Shown piece after piece: positions 19,961 to 28,115 of a stretch of 64,000 bases of DNA (position 1 is the first letter of the stretch; every line of letters starts with the position of its first letter). The translations under genes and the position numbers were made by a program. Below the pieces are notes generated by a model that ran no database searches, was not told the DNA's origin, and saw nothing but the letters and a program-made list of their open reading frames with translations. Origin of the DNA: Lachnoclostridium sp. (GTDB lineage: Bacteria; Bacillota; Clostridia; Lachnospirales; Lachnospiraceae); NCBI GenBank assembly GCA_023665475.1, contig JAMPEB010000002.1, forward strand, positions 186,001 through 250,000, given 5' to 3'.

Positions 19961-19980
19961 ATTATACCATGATTATAGCA
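19961..19980 (-). promoter_or_regulatory. Tandem extended -10 boxes upstream of SBP2
   Basis: Minus strand TGCTATAAT (19980-19972) followed at once by TGGTATAAT (19969-19961): two perfect -10 hexamers, each with the TG extension. No good -35 is visible for either. They lie 36-55 bases before the SBP2 ATG. Confidence 0.55.
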
Positions 19981-19986
19981 ACTCCC

Positions 19987-20120
19987 GGGCAGAGCCCCGA
20001 AAAAGCAAGCTTTTTCAAAGAATGCAGAGCATTCTTTGTCGCTCTCGCTCGTCAAATGTCCGAAGAAACATCTGCTCGAGCAAGCTCGGCATCTGTTTCT
20101 CCAGCCACTTGACTCTGCCC
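19987..20120 (-). other. Multi-hairpin stretch between the MacB-core gene and SBP2 (possible structured RNA)
   Basis: Bounded by GGGCAGAG (19987-19994) and CTCTGCCC (20113-20120), a perfect 8-base closing pair. Inside: GAAAAAGC/GCTTTTTC (19999-20016), a 10-base perfect stem CAAAGAATGC/GCATTCTTTG (20016-20038), and AGAAACA/TGTTTCT (20064-20100) enclosing CGAGC/GCTCG. A frame of 38 codons from the ATG just downstream of the 20130 promoter covers it (starting MSAKGRVKWLEKQ), but I cannot say whether it is translated. Confidence 0.45.
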
Positions 20121-20129
20121 TTTGCGGAC

Positions 20130-20159
20130 ATTATACCATAAATGCCTCCCCTGCCGCAA
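20130..20159 (-). promoter_or_regulatory. Extended -10 promoter ahead of the multi-hairpin stretch
   Basis: Minus strand TGGTATAAT (20138-20130), with a poor TTGCGG (20154-20159) at 18 bases. It starts two bases after the stop codon of the MacB-core gene, so transcription would run straight into 20120-19987 and on to SBP2. Confidence 0.5.
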
Positions 20160-20160
20160 C

Positions 20161-21270
20161 TTACAAGTCCGCTGTTTCCTGCTTTCGCTTCAAAAGCCTC
20201 TTTTCCCTCTGTTTTTCCAAGAAGCGCTCCCACTTATCCAATCCTTTTTTCCATACATCCTTTAAGGTCCATCCCTTGTGCTTCCACCATTTGATGAATG
20301 CTGTCAGCGCCAGCCCTATGGGATAAAGCAAAAAGGGAATCATAACCGCCGTGAGAAGGGCTATGATATCCTCATAACCTCTGGCTATATTCTCCCAATA
20401 GGGATAAATAATCGCCTTGCCGTTCATGGAGCGGGTGCCGAAAGCGGCAACCGTCTTAAATCTTGCAAGCAGGGAATATCTGGAGGTGTTCTCCAAAACC
20501 TCCATATTCTTTTCATCCACTCCGATGTTTTCTTTTACATGGTTGAACGCAAAGTTTTTTACGGGGTTCGGCATGGCAATCTCATAATGGTTGATGCCGT
20601 AATTGGTTCCCAGCTCCGACAGGGTCTGATAGGATACATAAACCAGCGTTGCATCCAGACCCGCAGCCTTGTAAAGCCGCCCTTGAGGTCTTCTGACCAC
20701 TCCGGTGACAATATGGGGAATCCCCCTTATCGTGACAATCTGTCCCGCCACATCATTGGAGCCGAAAAGCTGCCATGCGGCGTCCTCGTCAATCACGCAA
20801 TAATCCTGCATCAGGTCGTTTCCCGAAAAATAAGAGCCCGTCAAAAGCTGCTGGGGATGAAACTGGAAAAAATCACCTCCGATTCCGATTGCCGCCGCCT
20901 GAAGCGTGGTCTTATCGCTGGCAATACTGATTTTTCCGTCCGCGCTGTAAGCGTCAATCCACAGTCTCGCGCCGGGATTTTCGCTCTCTTGGGAAATGGA
21001 CGCCTCCAACAGGGCGCTGTCAATGGTGTGTTCAAATTCTTTAATGTCATCCTCCGAGACATATGCACCCACCGAGAAAAAGCAGCTTATCTGCGCCACA
21101 TCCTTCTCCTTGCTCCAGCGCTCTGCCATATTCTGGGATGACTGCTCCCCCGCCATATGATTTGCTATACACAGCAGCACCACAAAAATCAGCGAAGATA
21201 CCGCGCCACTAATAATTAAGCATAACCGTTTCATATTTTCTTTTATTCCTTTGGCGTTTTTAATTTTCAT
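20161..21270 (-). CDS. MacB-type periplasmic-core protein with only two membrane segments
   Basis: Resembles the membrane half of MacB/FtsX-type transporters. The 369-residue form has one hydrophobic segment near the N-terminus (RLCLIISGAVSSLIFVVLL), a long extracytoplasmic domain like the MacB core (LLTGSYFSGNDLMQDYCVID, GQIVTIRGIPHIVTGVV), one C-terminal segment (about 305-330) and a basic tail. Typical MacB has four membrane helices and a fused or adjacent ATPase; neither is present. Start is uncertain: ATG 21270 overlaps the end of the HlyD-like gene by eleven bases (coupling); ATG 21234 has AAGGA at a long spacing and would start at MKRLCLI. Probably works with the adaptor gene before it. 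Function inferred only. Confidence 0.75.
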   Translation of the reverse strand: MKIKNAKGIKENMKRLCLIISGAVSSLIFVVLLCIANHMAGEQSSQNMAERWSKEKDVAQISCFFSVGAYVSEDDIKEFEHTIDSALLEASISQESENPGARLWIDAYSADGKISIASDKTTLQAAAIGIGGDFFQFHPQQLLTGSYFSGNDLMQDYCVIDEDAAWQLFGSNDVAGQIVTIRGIPHIVTGVVRRPQGRLYKAAGLDATLVYVSYQTLSELGTNYGINHYEIAMPNPVKNFAFNHVKENIGVDEKNMEVLENTSRYSLLARFKTVAAFGTRSMNGKAIIYPYWENIARGYEDIIALLTAVMIPFLLYPIGLALTAFIKWWKHKGWTLKDVWKKGLDKWERFLEKQREKRLLKRKQETADL

Positions 21271-22840
21271 TGGCAAGTCTGACCAGTTGTCCCGCTTCCA
21301 CAGGCTTTGTGGATGTGGTAATGACAAAGGAATAGCTTTCCAGACTGCCCGTTACCGCAGACTTGGTATCGTCGCTTGCCAAAACCTCTATATCCGCTCT
21401 CTGTGCAATATAGCGGTTGCCCAAGGGGCTTGATTTCTGCACCACCTGCAGGACGAATTTGCCGTTATTGTCCTCCCTGATGGCGCTGTTGGGCACGATT
21501 GTGTCATAGGTTGCGCTCTTCTGTCCCACCGAGACATTTAAGGACTGTCCCGCCGTAATATCTCCCGTCACATTAAAGGTCAGAAGCTTTTTCTGGGCGG
21601 GGTCCGTGGTGTCCGGCTTAATGCTGGCAAGAACCACCTCCACATTATCATAACGCCATGAATTGACCAGATCCGCCTTGTCCCCTACGGAGAGACGCTG
21701 CGCCTGTTCCTTGGTAACGGAAAAACTCATGGTATATCCCTTGCCCTCCGGCTGGATGACTGCCACCGGCTGCGCCGCCGATACCTCTTTGCCCGCCGTG
21801 GCGTTTATCGTTGTGATGGTACCCGCAATGTCCGCTTTGATAACGGCGTCCACAGACTTTTCCAACTGTTCGTCAACTTCTTTTTGGGCATCCGCAACGG
21901 CTTCCTGTAAAGCGTCCAGAGATAATGTCGCCGTAAGGTTACTTGTCAGCTTATTCAAAGCATCCTGCTTTTCCTTTAAATTCCTTTCCGCCGCCTTTTT
22001 ATTGATATCCAAGATTTCAATCTTATCGTCAAGAGCTCTCTTTGTCTGCTCTACCGCAATGGCGGTATCATTTACCACAGTTTGAGCCTCATTCACTACT
22101 CTTTTGGCGTCAACTATCTGAGGCTGTAATGCCGACGCCGCATTTCCGTCGCTGACATCATCTCTATAATAGCTCTGCAAGGCTTCTAAGTCCGCCAGCT
22201 TATTCTGGGCGTCCTGCAGATTGATTTTAGCATTGTTGTTGTTTTCCATTGCCTGTTTATAGTTATCGATCTGCTCCTCCAGATTCATTTTTCTGGAAGG
22301 ATTGGTAATATAAGTTGAAGTGACTCCTTCGTAATCCTCCGTCCATGCGTCCACTTCCTTCTGGGCGTTTTCCACTTCCCGCTGGGCATTGGTAAGCTGC
22401 TGGCGGTAGTTTGCCGTAGTCTTATTGCTCTGGACATCCTTTATCACGCTGTCATTTACATTGGATGATAAAAGCGCACTGTCATAGGCATCCTGCGCGG
22501 CCTTCAACTTATCCTGCGCGGCTTTCAGCTCCGTGCTTTCCACATCCTCCAGATACACCAGCACATCGCCCTTCTGCACCTGTGAACCCTCCTTCACGGC
22601 AACGCTGCTCACTTTTCTTGTCTGCTTGATGGTGACCTCATAAGGGTCCGTGCTCTCCACAACGCCGCCGCCCCTGATTTTTGCGGTGATAGTACCCGAT
22701 TCCGCGTATTTCGCAGCCACCTCCGGCAGGGAATAATTCATAAATGTGTTGGAAAAAAAGGTTAACACCAACAGCACCGACAAAAAGATAATTGCCGCCG
22801 TTTTTACCCATTCTCTTTTTTTACTCGTGTTCTCGTTCAT
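21260..22840 (-). CDS. HlyD/RND-type periplasmic adaptor protein
   Basis: Membrane-fusion-type adaptor. One N-terminal transmembrane segment (about 14-34, AAIIFLSVLLVLTFF), a beta-barrel/lipoyl half (EVTIKQTRKVSSVAVKEGSQV, KGDVLVYLEDVE), a long coiled coil (about 85-320, many K/A/E/Q heptads), then the returning lipoyl half (KADIAGTITTINATAGKEV) and barrel domain. In Gram-positives such adaptors partner MacB-like permeases in exporters of peptides or sense envelope stress. I chose ATG 22840 (MNENTSKK) with AGAGGA just upstream; starts at 22852 or a GTG at 22882 are possible. It follows the permease gene by 57 bases and overlaps the MacB-core gene. Confidence 0.85.
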   Translation of the reverse strand: MNENTSKKREWVKTAAIIFLSVLLVLTFFSNTFMNYSLPEVAAKYAESGTITAKIRGGGVVESTDPYEVTIKQTRKVSSVAVKEGSQVQKGDVLVYLEDVESTELKAAQDKLKAAQDAYDSALLSSNVNDSVIKDVQSNKTTANYRQQLTNAQREVENAQKEVDAWTEDYEGVTSTYITNPSRKMNLEEQIDNYKQAMENNNNAKINLQDAQNKLADLEALQSYYRDDVSDGNAASALQPQIVDAKRVVNEAQTVVNDTAIAVEQTKRALDDKIEILDINKKAAERNLKEKQDALNKLTSNLTATLSLDALQEAVADAQKEVDEQLEKSVDAVIKADIAGTITTINATAGKEVSAAQPVAVIQPEGKGYTMSFSVTKEQAQRLSVGDKADLVNSWRYDNVEVVLASIKPDTTDPAQKKLLTFNVTGDITAGQSLNVSVGQKSATYDTIVPNSAIREDNNGKFVLQVVQKSSPLGNRYIAQRADIEVLASDDTKSAVTGSLESYSFVITTSTKPVEAGQLVRLANEN

Positions 22841-22897
22841 ACTTCCTCTCATTCCGCCGCGCAAGCGACATTTCATACCCACTTTATTTTGCTTGTA

Positions 22898-23860
22898 TCA
22901 GCCCTTAATGCCGCCCTGATAGGTAATTCCTTCCACCAGATAATCTTCCCCGTACAGAAACACCAGAAGACTTGGCACCATATATATGGTCGCCACGGCG
23001 AATGCCAATCCTATCTCCCCGCTGTTTATCTTGCTCAAAAACACCGACAAAGGATGTTTTTCCGCGTCCGACAACAGGATGAGCGGCTGCTCCACCATAT
23101 TCCAATAATCTATAAAGACCAGAATTGCCGCCGAGCACACGGCGCCTTTACAGAGCGGCATGCAGATACGCCTGAAAATCTGCCATTCTCCCGCACCGTC
23201 CATCTGCGCCGCCTCTATCACGGAAACCGGAATCCTGTTCATGAATTTGGTCAACAGATAAACGGCAAAAGGGGAAAAGATACCCGGAAGCCATATCGCC
23301 CAATAGGAATCCAAAAGCCCTAATTTCTCGGACACCAGATAGTTGGGCACCAGCGTCACCTGATAGGGCATCAGCATCAGTATCACATAGGAAAAGAAAA
23401 TCATCTGCCTTATTTTGCCCTTGTATCGGGAAAACCCGTAGGACGCCAGACACGCCGTGACCAATTGGAACACCAGAATGGGACCCACCAATATCACGGA
23501 GTTCCAGAATTTTAACAGATAATCCGGACTCTTTAAAAGCACCGTGGCGTATTGGCTGAAAGACACGATATCCGGTATGAATTTCAGGTTCACCTTTTCG
23601 GAAATATACACCTTGCCGCCGGTTTCCGTTTTTGCAAACACGGAACCGTAATTGGCGGATATCTCCGAAGACGCCATAAAGGAGTTGGTGATGGTCAGCA
23701 CTATGGGCATCAGGAACAGGATTGCAAATCCCGCGGCAATCAGGGTTGCCACAACGATTTTAAAGGTTTCCCACATTTTTCTCTTTTTGACACTCGATGT
23801 CCTGCCCGTGTCCCTATATTTTTTCGCAGCGGCAACGGATGTTCCGCCCTCTTCTCTCAT
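22898..23860 (-). CDS. Carbohydrate ABC transporter permease, MalG type
   Basis: Second of two inner-membrane subunits of a sugar-type ABC importer (CUT1 group). The 320 residues show six membrane segments and the EAA loop that contacts the ATPase, EAAQMDGAGEWQIFRRICMP (about 217-236), in its usual place in the last third. Long charged N-terminus before the first membrane segment (about 38-58). It begins in the TGATG stop/start overlap with the permease upstream, so the two are translationally coupled. No ATPase gene is nearby; many Firmicutes share a single MsmK/UgpC-type ATPase among such importers, which is the simplest explanation. Confidence 0.93.
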   Translation of the reverse strand: MREEGGTSVAAAKKYRDTGRTSSVKKRKMWETFKIVVATLIAAGFAILFLMPIVLTITNSFMASSEISANYGSVFAKTETGGKVYISEKVNLKFIPDIVSFSQYATVLLKSPDYLLKFWNSVILVGPILVFQLVTACLASYGFSRYKGKIRQMIFFSYVILMLMPYQVTLVPNYLVSEKLGLLDSYWAIWLPGIFSPFAVYLLTKFMNRIPVSVIEAAQMDGAGEWQIFRRICMPLCKGAVCSAAILVFIDYWNMVEQPLILLSDAEKHPLSVFLSKINSGEIGLAFAVATIYMVPSLLVFLYGEDYLVEGITYQGGIKG

Positions 23861-24771
23861 CAGCCTTCCACATCCTTTCCGAAATAGTTTTCCACGATAA
23901 ATAACAAACCGATAATGACAATCATAACCAGAGACATCAATATTGCCGCGGCGGAAAGCGTCTGGTAATCCAGATTCTTGAATTTATTGTTCATAAAATG
24001 CTGCAGCATATAAATCGAGTCATAGGGGTAGTCCGTCGTCAGCAGATAGATTTCACGGAAAATCTTAAAGGAACTGATTAAGGACATTATGGTCACAAAC
24101 AGAATCGTGGAAGACAAATACCTTATTTTGATATAAAAGAAAGTCTGTAAGGGCGTTGCGCTCTCAAGCCTTGCCACCTCCAGAATATCTTTGGGGATGC
24201 TGGCCAATGCCGCCATGAACAGTATCATATTATACCCGAGGTTCTTCCACAAAAACAAAATCACCACCACGATAATGGAGTATTTGGATTTCATCCAGTC
24301 GATTTTTTCTCCCCCGAAAGCCAGAAGAATATCGTTGACCGCTCCGTTATAGTGAAACAGGACCTGCCAGATCAGCACCACCGACGCCACCGGCACCATC
24401 ATGGGACTTAAGAAAAAAGTGCGGAACTGGCTTCTGAAGGGAAGCTTCGCCTCCAGCACAATAGCCAGAATCAGTGACAGCACCACCGATAAGGGAACCG
24501 CAATCACGGAAAAGGTAGCCGTATTTGTCACCGCCGTACGAAAAGCCGAATTTCTGATTACGCTTGCAAAATTATCCAAAAACACAAAACGGGCGCTGAT
24601 GGGGTTATCCACCATAGAATAGTAGATGACCACCAGAAAGGGCAGCAAAAAAAATGTCAGAACGCCAAGGAAGCTCGGAGCTATAAAAAGCCCCGAACTT
24701 ATTTGCACCTTGTGTTTTGCCCTTGTTTTTTTCACCTTAGAAACCTTCCCTTTTGAAGCCAAAACCGCCAC
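23860..24771 (-). CDS. Sugar ABC transporter permease, MalF/LplB type
   Basis: First permease subunit, 303 residues, six predicted membrane segments beginning near residue 26 (GLFIAPSFLGVLTFFLLPF). The EAA-type loop reads ARLESATPLQTFFYIKIRYL (about 197-216), with the glycine of the consensus replaced by T/P-containing sequence, which is common in this family. It lies ten bases after the SBP1 stop and shares TGATG with the second permease. Relatives import oligosaccharides or glycan fragments; the substrate here is unknown. Confidence 0.93.
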   Translation of the reverse strand: MAVLASKGKVSKVKKTRAKHKVQISSGLFIAPSFLGVLTFFLLPFLVVIYYSMVDNPISARFVFLDNFASVIRNSAFRTAVTNTATFSVIAVPLSVVLSLILAIVLEAKLPFRSQFRTFFLSPMMVPVASVVLIWQVLFHYNGAVNDILLAFGGEKIDWMKSKYSIIVVVILFLWKNLGYNMILFMAALASIPKDILEVARLESATPLQTFFYIKIRYLSSTILFVTIMSLISSFKIFREIYLLTTDYPYDSIYMLQHFMNNKFKNLDYQTLSAAAILMSLVMIVIIGLLFIVENYFGKDVEG

Positions 24772-24780
24772 CTCTGATTC

Positions 24781-26976
24781 TTACTGGTTTTCATCCAGAT
24801 AAAGCTGGACTCTGCGCTGAATGATATCGGTTACATCCTCAATGGATTTCTGCCCTTGGAAAAAAGGCTCCGCCTCTTCCGTAATGATACTCAGAATCTG
24901 ATCATCCGTAGCGGCTCCTGCCGTTGCCGATTCAATCAGCTCCACCACCAGATTGACTTCCTCTTTGGTCGGGGTATGATAGGTGTATTCCCAATCACCG
25001 TATCCGATGCCGTTCCCGCCCGAATCTTTTAACGCCGCATCTATGGCCTCCTGCATCTTACTCTTTCTTGCGGAAATGCCCCAATTATATAGTCTGCTTT
25101 CCGTGGTCAGGTAATGCTCCACGAAAGTCCATGCTCCCTCTTTATTCTTTGCCTTTGCGGAGATTCCTACTCCTCCCTGAACGGAAAGGAGACAGCCGCT
25201 GCTTCCTTCCTCTGTGGGAAATCCGATACAGGTGACAGGCTCGTTAAACATTGCCTCATAAAGCTGTATTTCATCAAAATCACTGATGCTCACCATTTCC
25301 AAGAGCACATCTCCCGCCTGCAGTTTGAGGGGTGTGGAACGCTGGTCGTCCTCATCCCAATCAAAATCGCCGGGGATATTGTTCACAAACGCCAAAAGGT
25401 TTTGAAATTCTTTGGAGGCAAAATTACATTTACCCGTGGTGTAATCAATATATAGCTTGGAATTGCATTGCAAAAACAGTTGTAAAATGGATTGCCTTGT
25501 CGCATACTCAAAAAGATCTTTTCCGGGATGGGCATCCGCATAGGCAATCATATCTTCCACGGTCCAGCTTTTCTTTCCCCCGAAATCAGAGGTCTTTCCC
25601 ACTATGGTGCTGACATAGAAAGTCTTGGGGATTCCCGCCAGCTTACCGCCATAGGTATAAGTGCCCAGCACATTTTCCAGATAATCGTCTTTACTCAGGA
25701 CACTGCTCTTTTCCAGATAGGGGAACAAATCCTCAAATGCGCCGTTTAACGCCAATTTCTCGATATTTCCCAGCGCTGATTCCATATAAACGATGTCGGG
25801 ACTGTTGGAACCCGATACCAGGTCGCTTTTCAGTCTGCTTACCGCATCGCTGTAAGTGGTCTCCGTCCATACCGCATGGTCATCCACATAAGTTTTGATG
25901 GAAACATGGTAGGCGTCGCTCTGTTTGTTAAATGCCACCGCAGCCGCCTGCAGCTCCTGACTGCTGGTTATGGTTGCCACCACAATTTCCGTTTTCTGCG
26001 GCAGTTCCGAGGTCTTTTTCTTGTCAAGGAAAGCAAGATTGTTTTCACCGCTCTCCCAATCATTGAGAACGATAACCAGCCTGCCGTCTTTTGTAATATT
26101 TAAACTGTCCACATAATCCCCGTTGATATCGCTGTCCAGCCAGTCGAACAGCTTTTCCCCGGTCTGTTTTTCCATATCGTAAGCATACACGCCGTAATTG
26201 TCCTTTATCAGAAAGTCCTCGTCTTTGCCTGCGACAACATCCTGTCCCTGAGGGAAATTGTTATAGACCGTCCCCCACTTTTTGCCCGCAAAGTCGATTT
26301 CCGCAAGGCAGTAATTTCTGGCGTCCGAAGAGTTGTCATAATAGGTGCCGTAGATTTTGCCGTCGGCGTCCATGCACAGACTGTCAATCCAAGTGTCCGA
26401 ATCAATCCTGCCCTGATAGCTGAAATCCTTGCCGAAAAGGCACACACCTTCACTTGCCTGTATATAAATCCTGCCTTCCCCATCCACAAGCATCGTATCC
26501 ACATAGCCGTATCCGGACTCATCACACACTTTATCGGAAATATCCTCTTCCTGCGTTCTGCTGCCCTGACTGTCATAGGCGCACAACAATATAGTACGGG
26601 AGTTCTCATTATAAATCATTTCAGTGGTCAGAAACGTGCCGTCCTCCAAAACATAAAACCGGGATAAATTCCGGCGTTCTTCGTCCGCAGCCATGTGCAC
26701 TTCCCGGGTAGTCTTCCTATCCGTAAGGGAATATTCGCAGAGCACCGTTCGGTACACTTGGGTTGCCTCATCAAAAGAATTGGACAGATAATACATGGAG
26801 TCCCCCGAGAACTGCGTGTTATACAGCCGGACATCTTCCCCCATCTCTATGTATTCCGGAACATAGGTATATTCCCTTCCTCCGTTTGTAACATTATTGC
26901 CCTTTCCGCAAGCGGCTAATGACAAAGTCATGACCGCCGCCAATAGAAGAGCAATTAGTTTTTTATACTTTTTCAT
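24781..26976 (-). CDS. Extracellular solute-binding lipoprotein, propeller-like N-terminus (SBP1)
   Basis: First gene of the transporter operon. Of 731 residues: signal peptide with lipobox LAAC (C23); about 30-325 beta-propeller-like repeats with recurring DGxxY/I blades (VDGEGRIYIQA, MDADGKIYGTYY, KDGRLVIVLND); about 330-731 the solute-binding fold (EIVVATITSSQELQAAAVAFN, GSNSPDIVYMES, KEGAWTFVEHYL). It closes with VTDIIQRRVQLYLDENQ, matching the end of SBP2. Two different binding proteins with the same unusual architecture in one locus suggest two related ligands or successive capture steps. ATG 26976 has GGGAGG eight bases upstream. Promoter at 27092-27120 and a 20-base palindrome in the leader. 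Confidence 0.88.
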   Translation of the reverse strand: MKKYKKLIALLLAAVMTLSLAACGKGNNVTNGGREYTYVPEYIEMGEDVRLYNTQFSGDSMYYLSNSFDEATQVYRTVLCEYSLTDRKTTREVHMAADEERRNLSRFYVLEDGTFLTTEMIYNENSRTILLCAYDSQGSRTQEEDISDKVCDESGYGYVDTMLVDGEGRIYIQASEGVCLFGKDFSYQGRIDSDTWIDSLCMDADGKIYGTYYDNSSDARNYCLAEIDFAGKKWGTVYNNFPQGQDVVAGKDEDFLIKDNYGVYAYDMEKQTGEKLFDWLDSDINGDYVDSLNITKDGRLVIVLNDWESGENNLAFLDKKKTSELPQKTEIVVATITSSQELQAAAVAFNKQSDAYHVSIKTYVDDHAVWTETTYSDAVSRLKSDLVSGSNSPDIVYMESALGNIEKLALNGAFEDLFPYLEKSSVLSKDDYLENVLGTYTYGGKLAGIPKTFYVSTIVGKTSDFGGKKSWTVEDMIAYADAHPGKDLFEYATRQSILQLFLQCNSKLYIDYTTGKCNFASKEFQNLLAFVNNIPGDFDWDEDDQRSTPLKLQAGDVLLEMVSISDFDEIQLYEAMFNEPVTCIGFPTEEGSSGCLLSVQGGVGISAKAKNKEGAWTFVEHYLTTESRLYNWGISARKSKMQEAIDAALKDSGGNGIGYGDWEYTYHTPTKEEVNLVVELIESATAGAATDDQILSIITEEAEPFFQGQKSIEDVTDIIQRRVQLYLDENQ

Positions 26977-27018
26977 AATGATCCTCCCTTATTCCACTCC
27001 TCGAAATCCTGAACTTTT

Positions 27019-27038
27019 CAAAGATGATATCATCTTTG
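27019..27038. promoter_or_regulatory. 20-base perfect palindrome in the transporter leader
   Basis: CAAAGATGATATCATCTTTG, a perfect inverted repeat between the promoter (-10 at 27092-27097) and the SBP1 start, with TTTT before it and GAAAA two bases after it. It could be a repressor operator downstream of the promoter or a leader hairpin. Confidence 0.55.
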
Positions 27039-27091
27039 TGAAAAACGCCTCGGAAAACCGCTTCACACTAAGCATGGTATTTCATAGGACA

Positions 27092-27120
27092 AGTATACAA
27101 CAAGATATAGGAAATAGCAA
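27092..27120 (-). promoter_or_regulatory. Promoter of the transporter/HlyD/MacB-core operon
   Basis: Minus strand TTGCTA (27115-27120), 17 bases, TATACT (27092-27097), about 115 bases before SBP1. The long leader it implies contains the 20-base palindrome. Confidence 0.65.
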
Positions 27121-27172
27121 CTTAAGAATTTATGAAGATTTACCCTCCTAATTTCTTTACGCCGCCTTAAAT

Positions 27173-27946
27173 CTATTTCAGCTTTTTCATCTCTTTTTTC
27201 CGCTTACGCCTGCGGAAAAGTCCCGCAAATCGGTTGTAGAACCAAAACGACTGCACTAACAGTTCGTTTGCCTTACCGATTTTTTCTTTGGTGGTGCCTT
27301 TATAATAAGTGCCTCCGCAGACAATCCCCTCCCCTGCCCTGACACAGGCAATCAGATCGGATTCCTTGCGAATTTCACAGGGAAACCATGTATGGGCAAG
27401 TCCCACACAGTCCTCTTTGTGAGCGTCGCTTCCCCCAAAAACCGGCTTGCCCAAACGCCCGGCAATCCACTCCGCACGCCCGTTGCTTTTCTCACTCTCA
27501 CAGGCATTAAAGCCCTCCAGAAAATCAAACTGCCGCAAAACGGCTTTTTTGTATCTGTTTTTTCCTGTGCTGAATATGCTCAGATATCTTTCGCCGCAAG
27601 GATGCGCAGGGCCTAAAATGCCTCCTTTTCTGTGTACGATATCAATCAGTACCTGTACGGGGAGCCCTCTCAATTCCAGTATTTTTAGTTTGACCGTCTC
27701 CGGCATGATCACCAGAATATGTCCCGCATCTATGGTATCATATTCGATTCCCTTCAGCACCACAAAATCCTGATATTTTTTCCCTTTGAGCCTGTCCCGC
27801 CATTCACGGTATCCCTTATAGGAATTATGGTCGCTTATCAACATCCCGTCAAAGCCCTTCGCTTTTAATATAGCGATGAATTCATCTATCGGTACTTTGG
27901 CGTCCATGGAGCCTTCTTTCGTATGACAGTGCATATCAAATTTCAA
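27173..27946 (-). CDS. PHP-domain metal-dependent phosphoesterase
   Basis: Small cytosolic PHP protein, 258 residues; members hydrolyse phosphoesters (for example TrpH-like 3',5'-nucleotide or RNA hydrolases), but the substrate here is not known. Metal-binding motifs in order: DMHCHTKEGSMD at the N-terminus, LISDHNSYKGY, KGIEYDTIDAGHIL, GPAHPCG, and GGSDAHKEDCVG. I place the start at TTG 27946 because GGAG sits five bases upstream and it gives MKFDMHCHTK, the classic PHP opening; the next ATG (27934) would cut just before the motif. C-terminus is strongly basic (RRRKRKKEMKKLK). Stands alone after the tsf terminator. Confidence 0.85.
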   Translation of the reverse strand: MKFDMHCHTKEGSMDAKVPIDEFIAILKAKGFDGMLISDHNSYKGYREWRDRLKGKKYQDFVVLKGIEYDTIDAGHILVIMPETVKLKILELRGLPVQVLIDIVHRKGGILGPAHPCGERYLSIFSTGKNRYKKAVLRQFDFLEGFNACESEKSNGRAEWIAGRLGKPVFGGSDAHKEDCVGLAHTWFPCEIRKESDLIACVRAGEGIVCGGTYYKGTTKEKIGKANELLVQSFWFYNRFAGLFRRRKRKKEMKKLK

Positions 27947-27960
27947 ATTTGCTCCTCTCT

Positions 27961-27975
27961 GCCTGCCGGGCAGGC
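27961..27975. repeat. GC hairpin in the leader of the PHP gene
   Basis: GCCTGCC-G-GGCAGGC, perfect, 15 bases, just ahead of the ribosome site of the PHP gene. No T-run, so not an evident terminator. Confidence 0.4.
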
Positions 27976-28052
27976 GCTCCAATCAGGAAATATCTATCCT
28001 TCATTATTGGCATCACAGCCTGTTTACATTCCTCTTTTACGGGATTGATTGG

Positions 28053-28090
28053 AAAAGACACCACCGCCCTTATAAGCAGTGATGCCTTTT
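28053..28090 (-). terminator. Terminator of rpsB-tsf
   Basis: Minus sense AAAAGGCATCACTGC pairs over 15 positions (three G-U) with GCGGTGGTGTCTTTT, loop of eight. It lies 26 bases after the tsf stop. Confidence 0.7.
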
Positions 28091-28115
28091 ATTTTGTCCT
28101 TTTCCGAATTTAAGC

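Noticed and set aside
20015..20233. A 72-codon minus-strand frame across the multi-hairpin block
   Set aside because: It begins inside the MacB-core gene in another frame and runs through strong hairpins; only the last 38 codons could be independent and I see no good ribosome site.
24781..26976. Calling SBP1/permeases a specific sugar transporter such as LplABC
   Set aside because: The permeases fit the group, but nothing in the sequence fixes the substrate.
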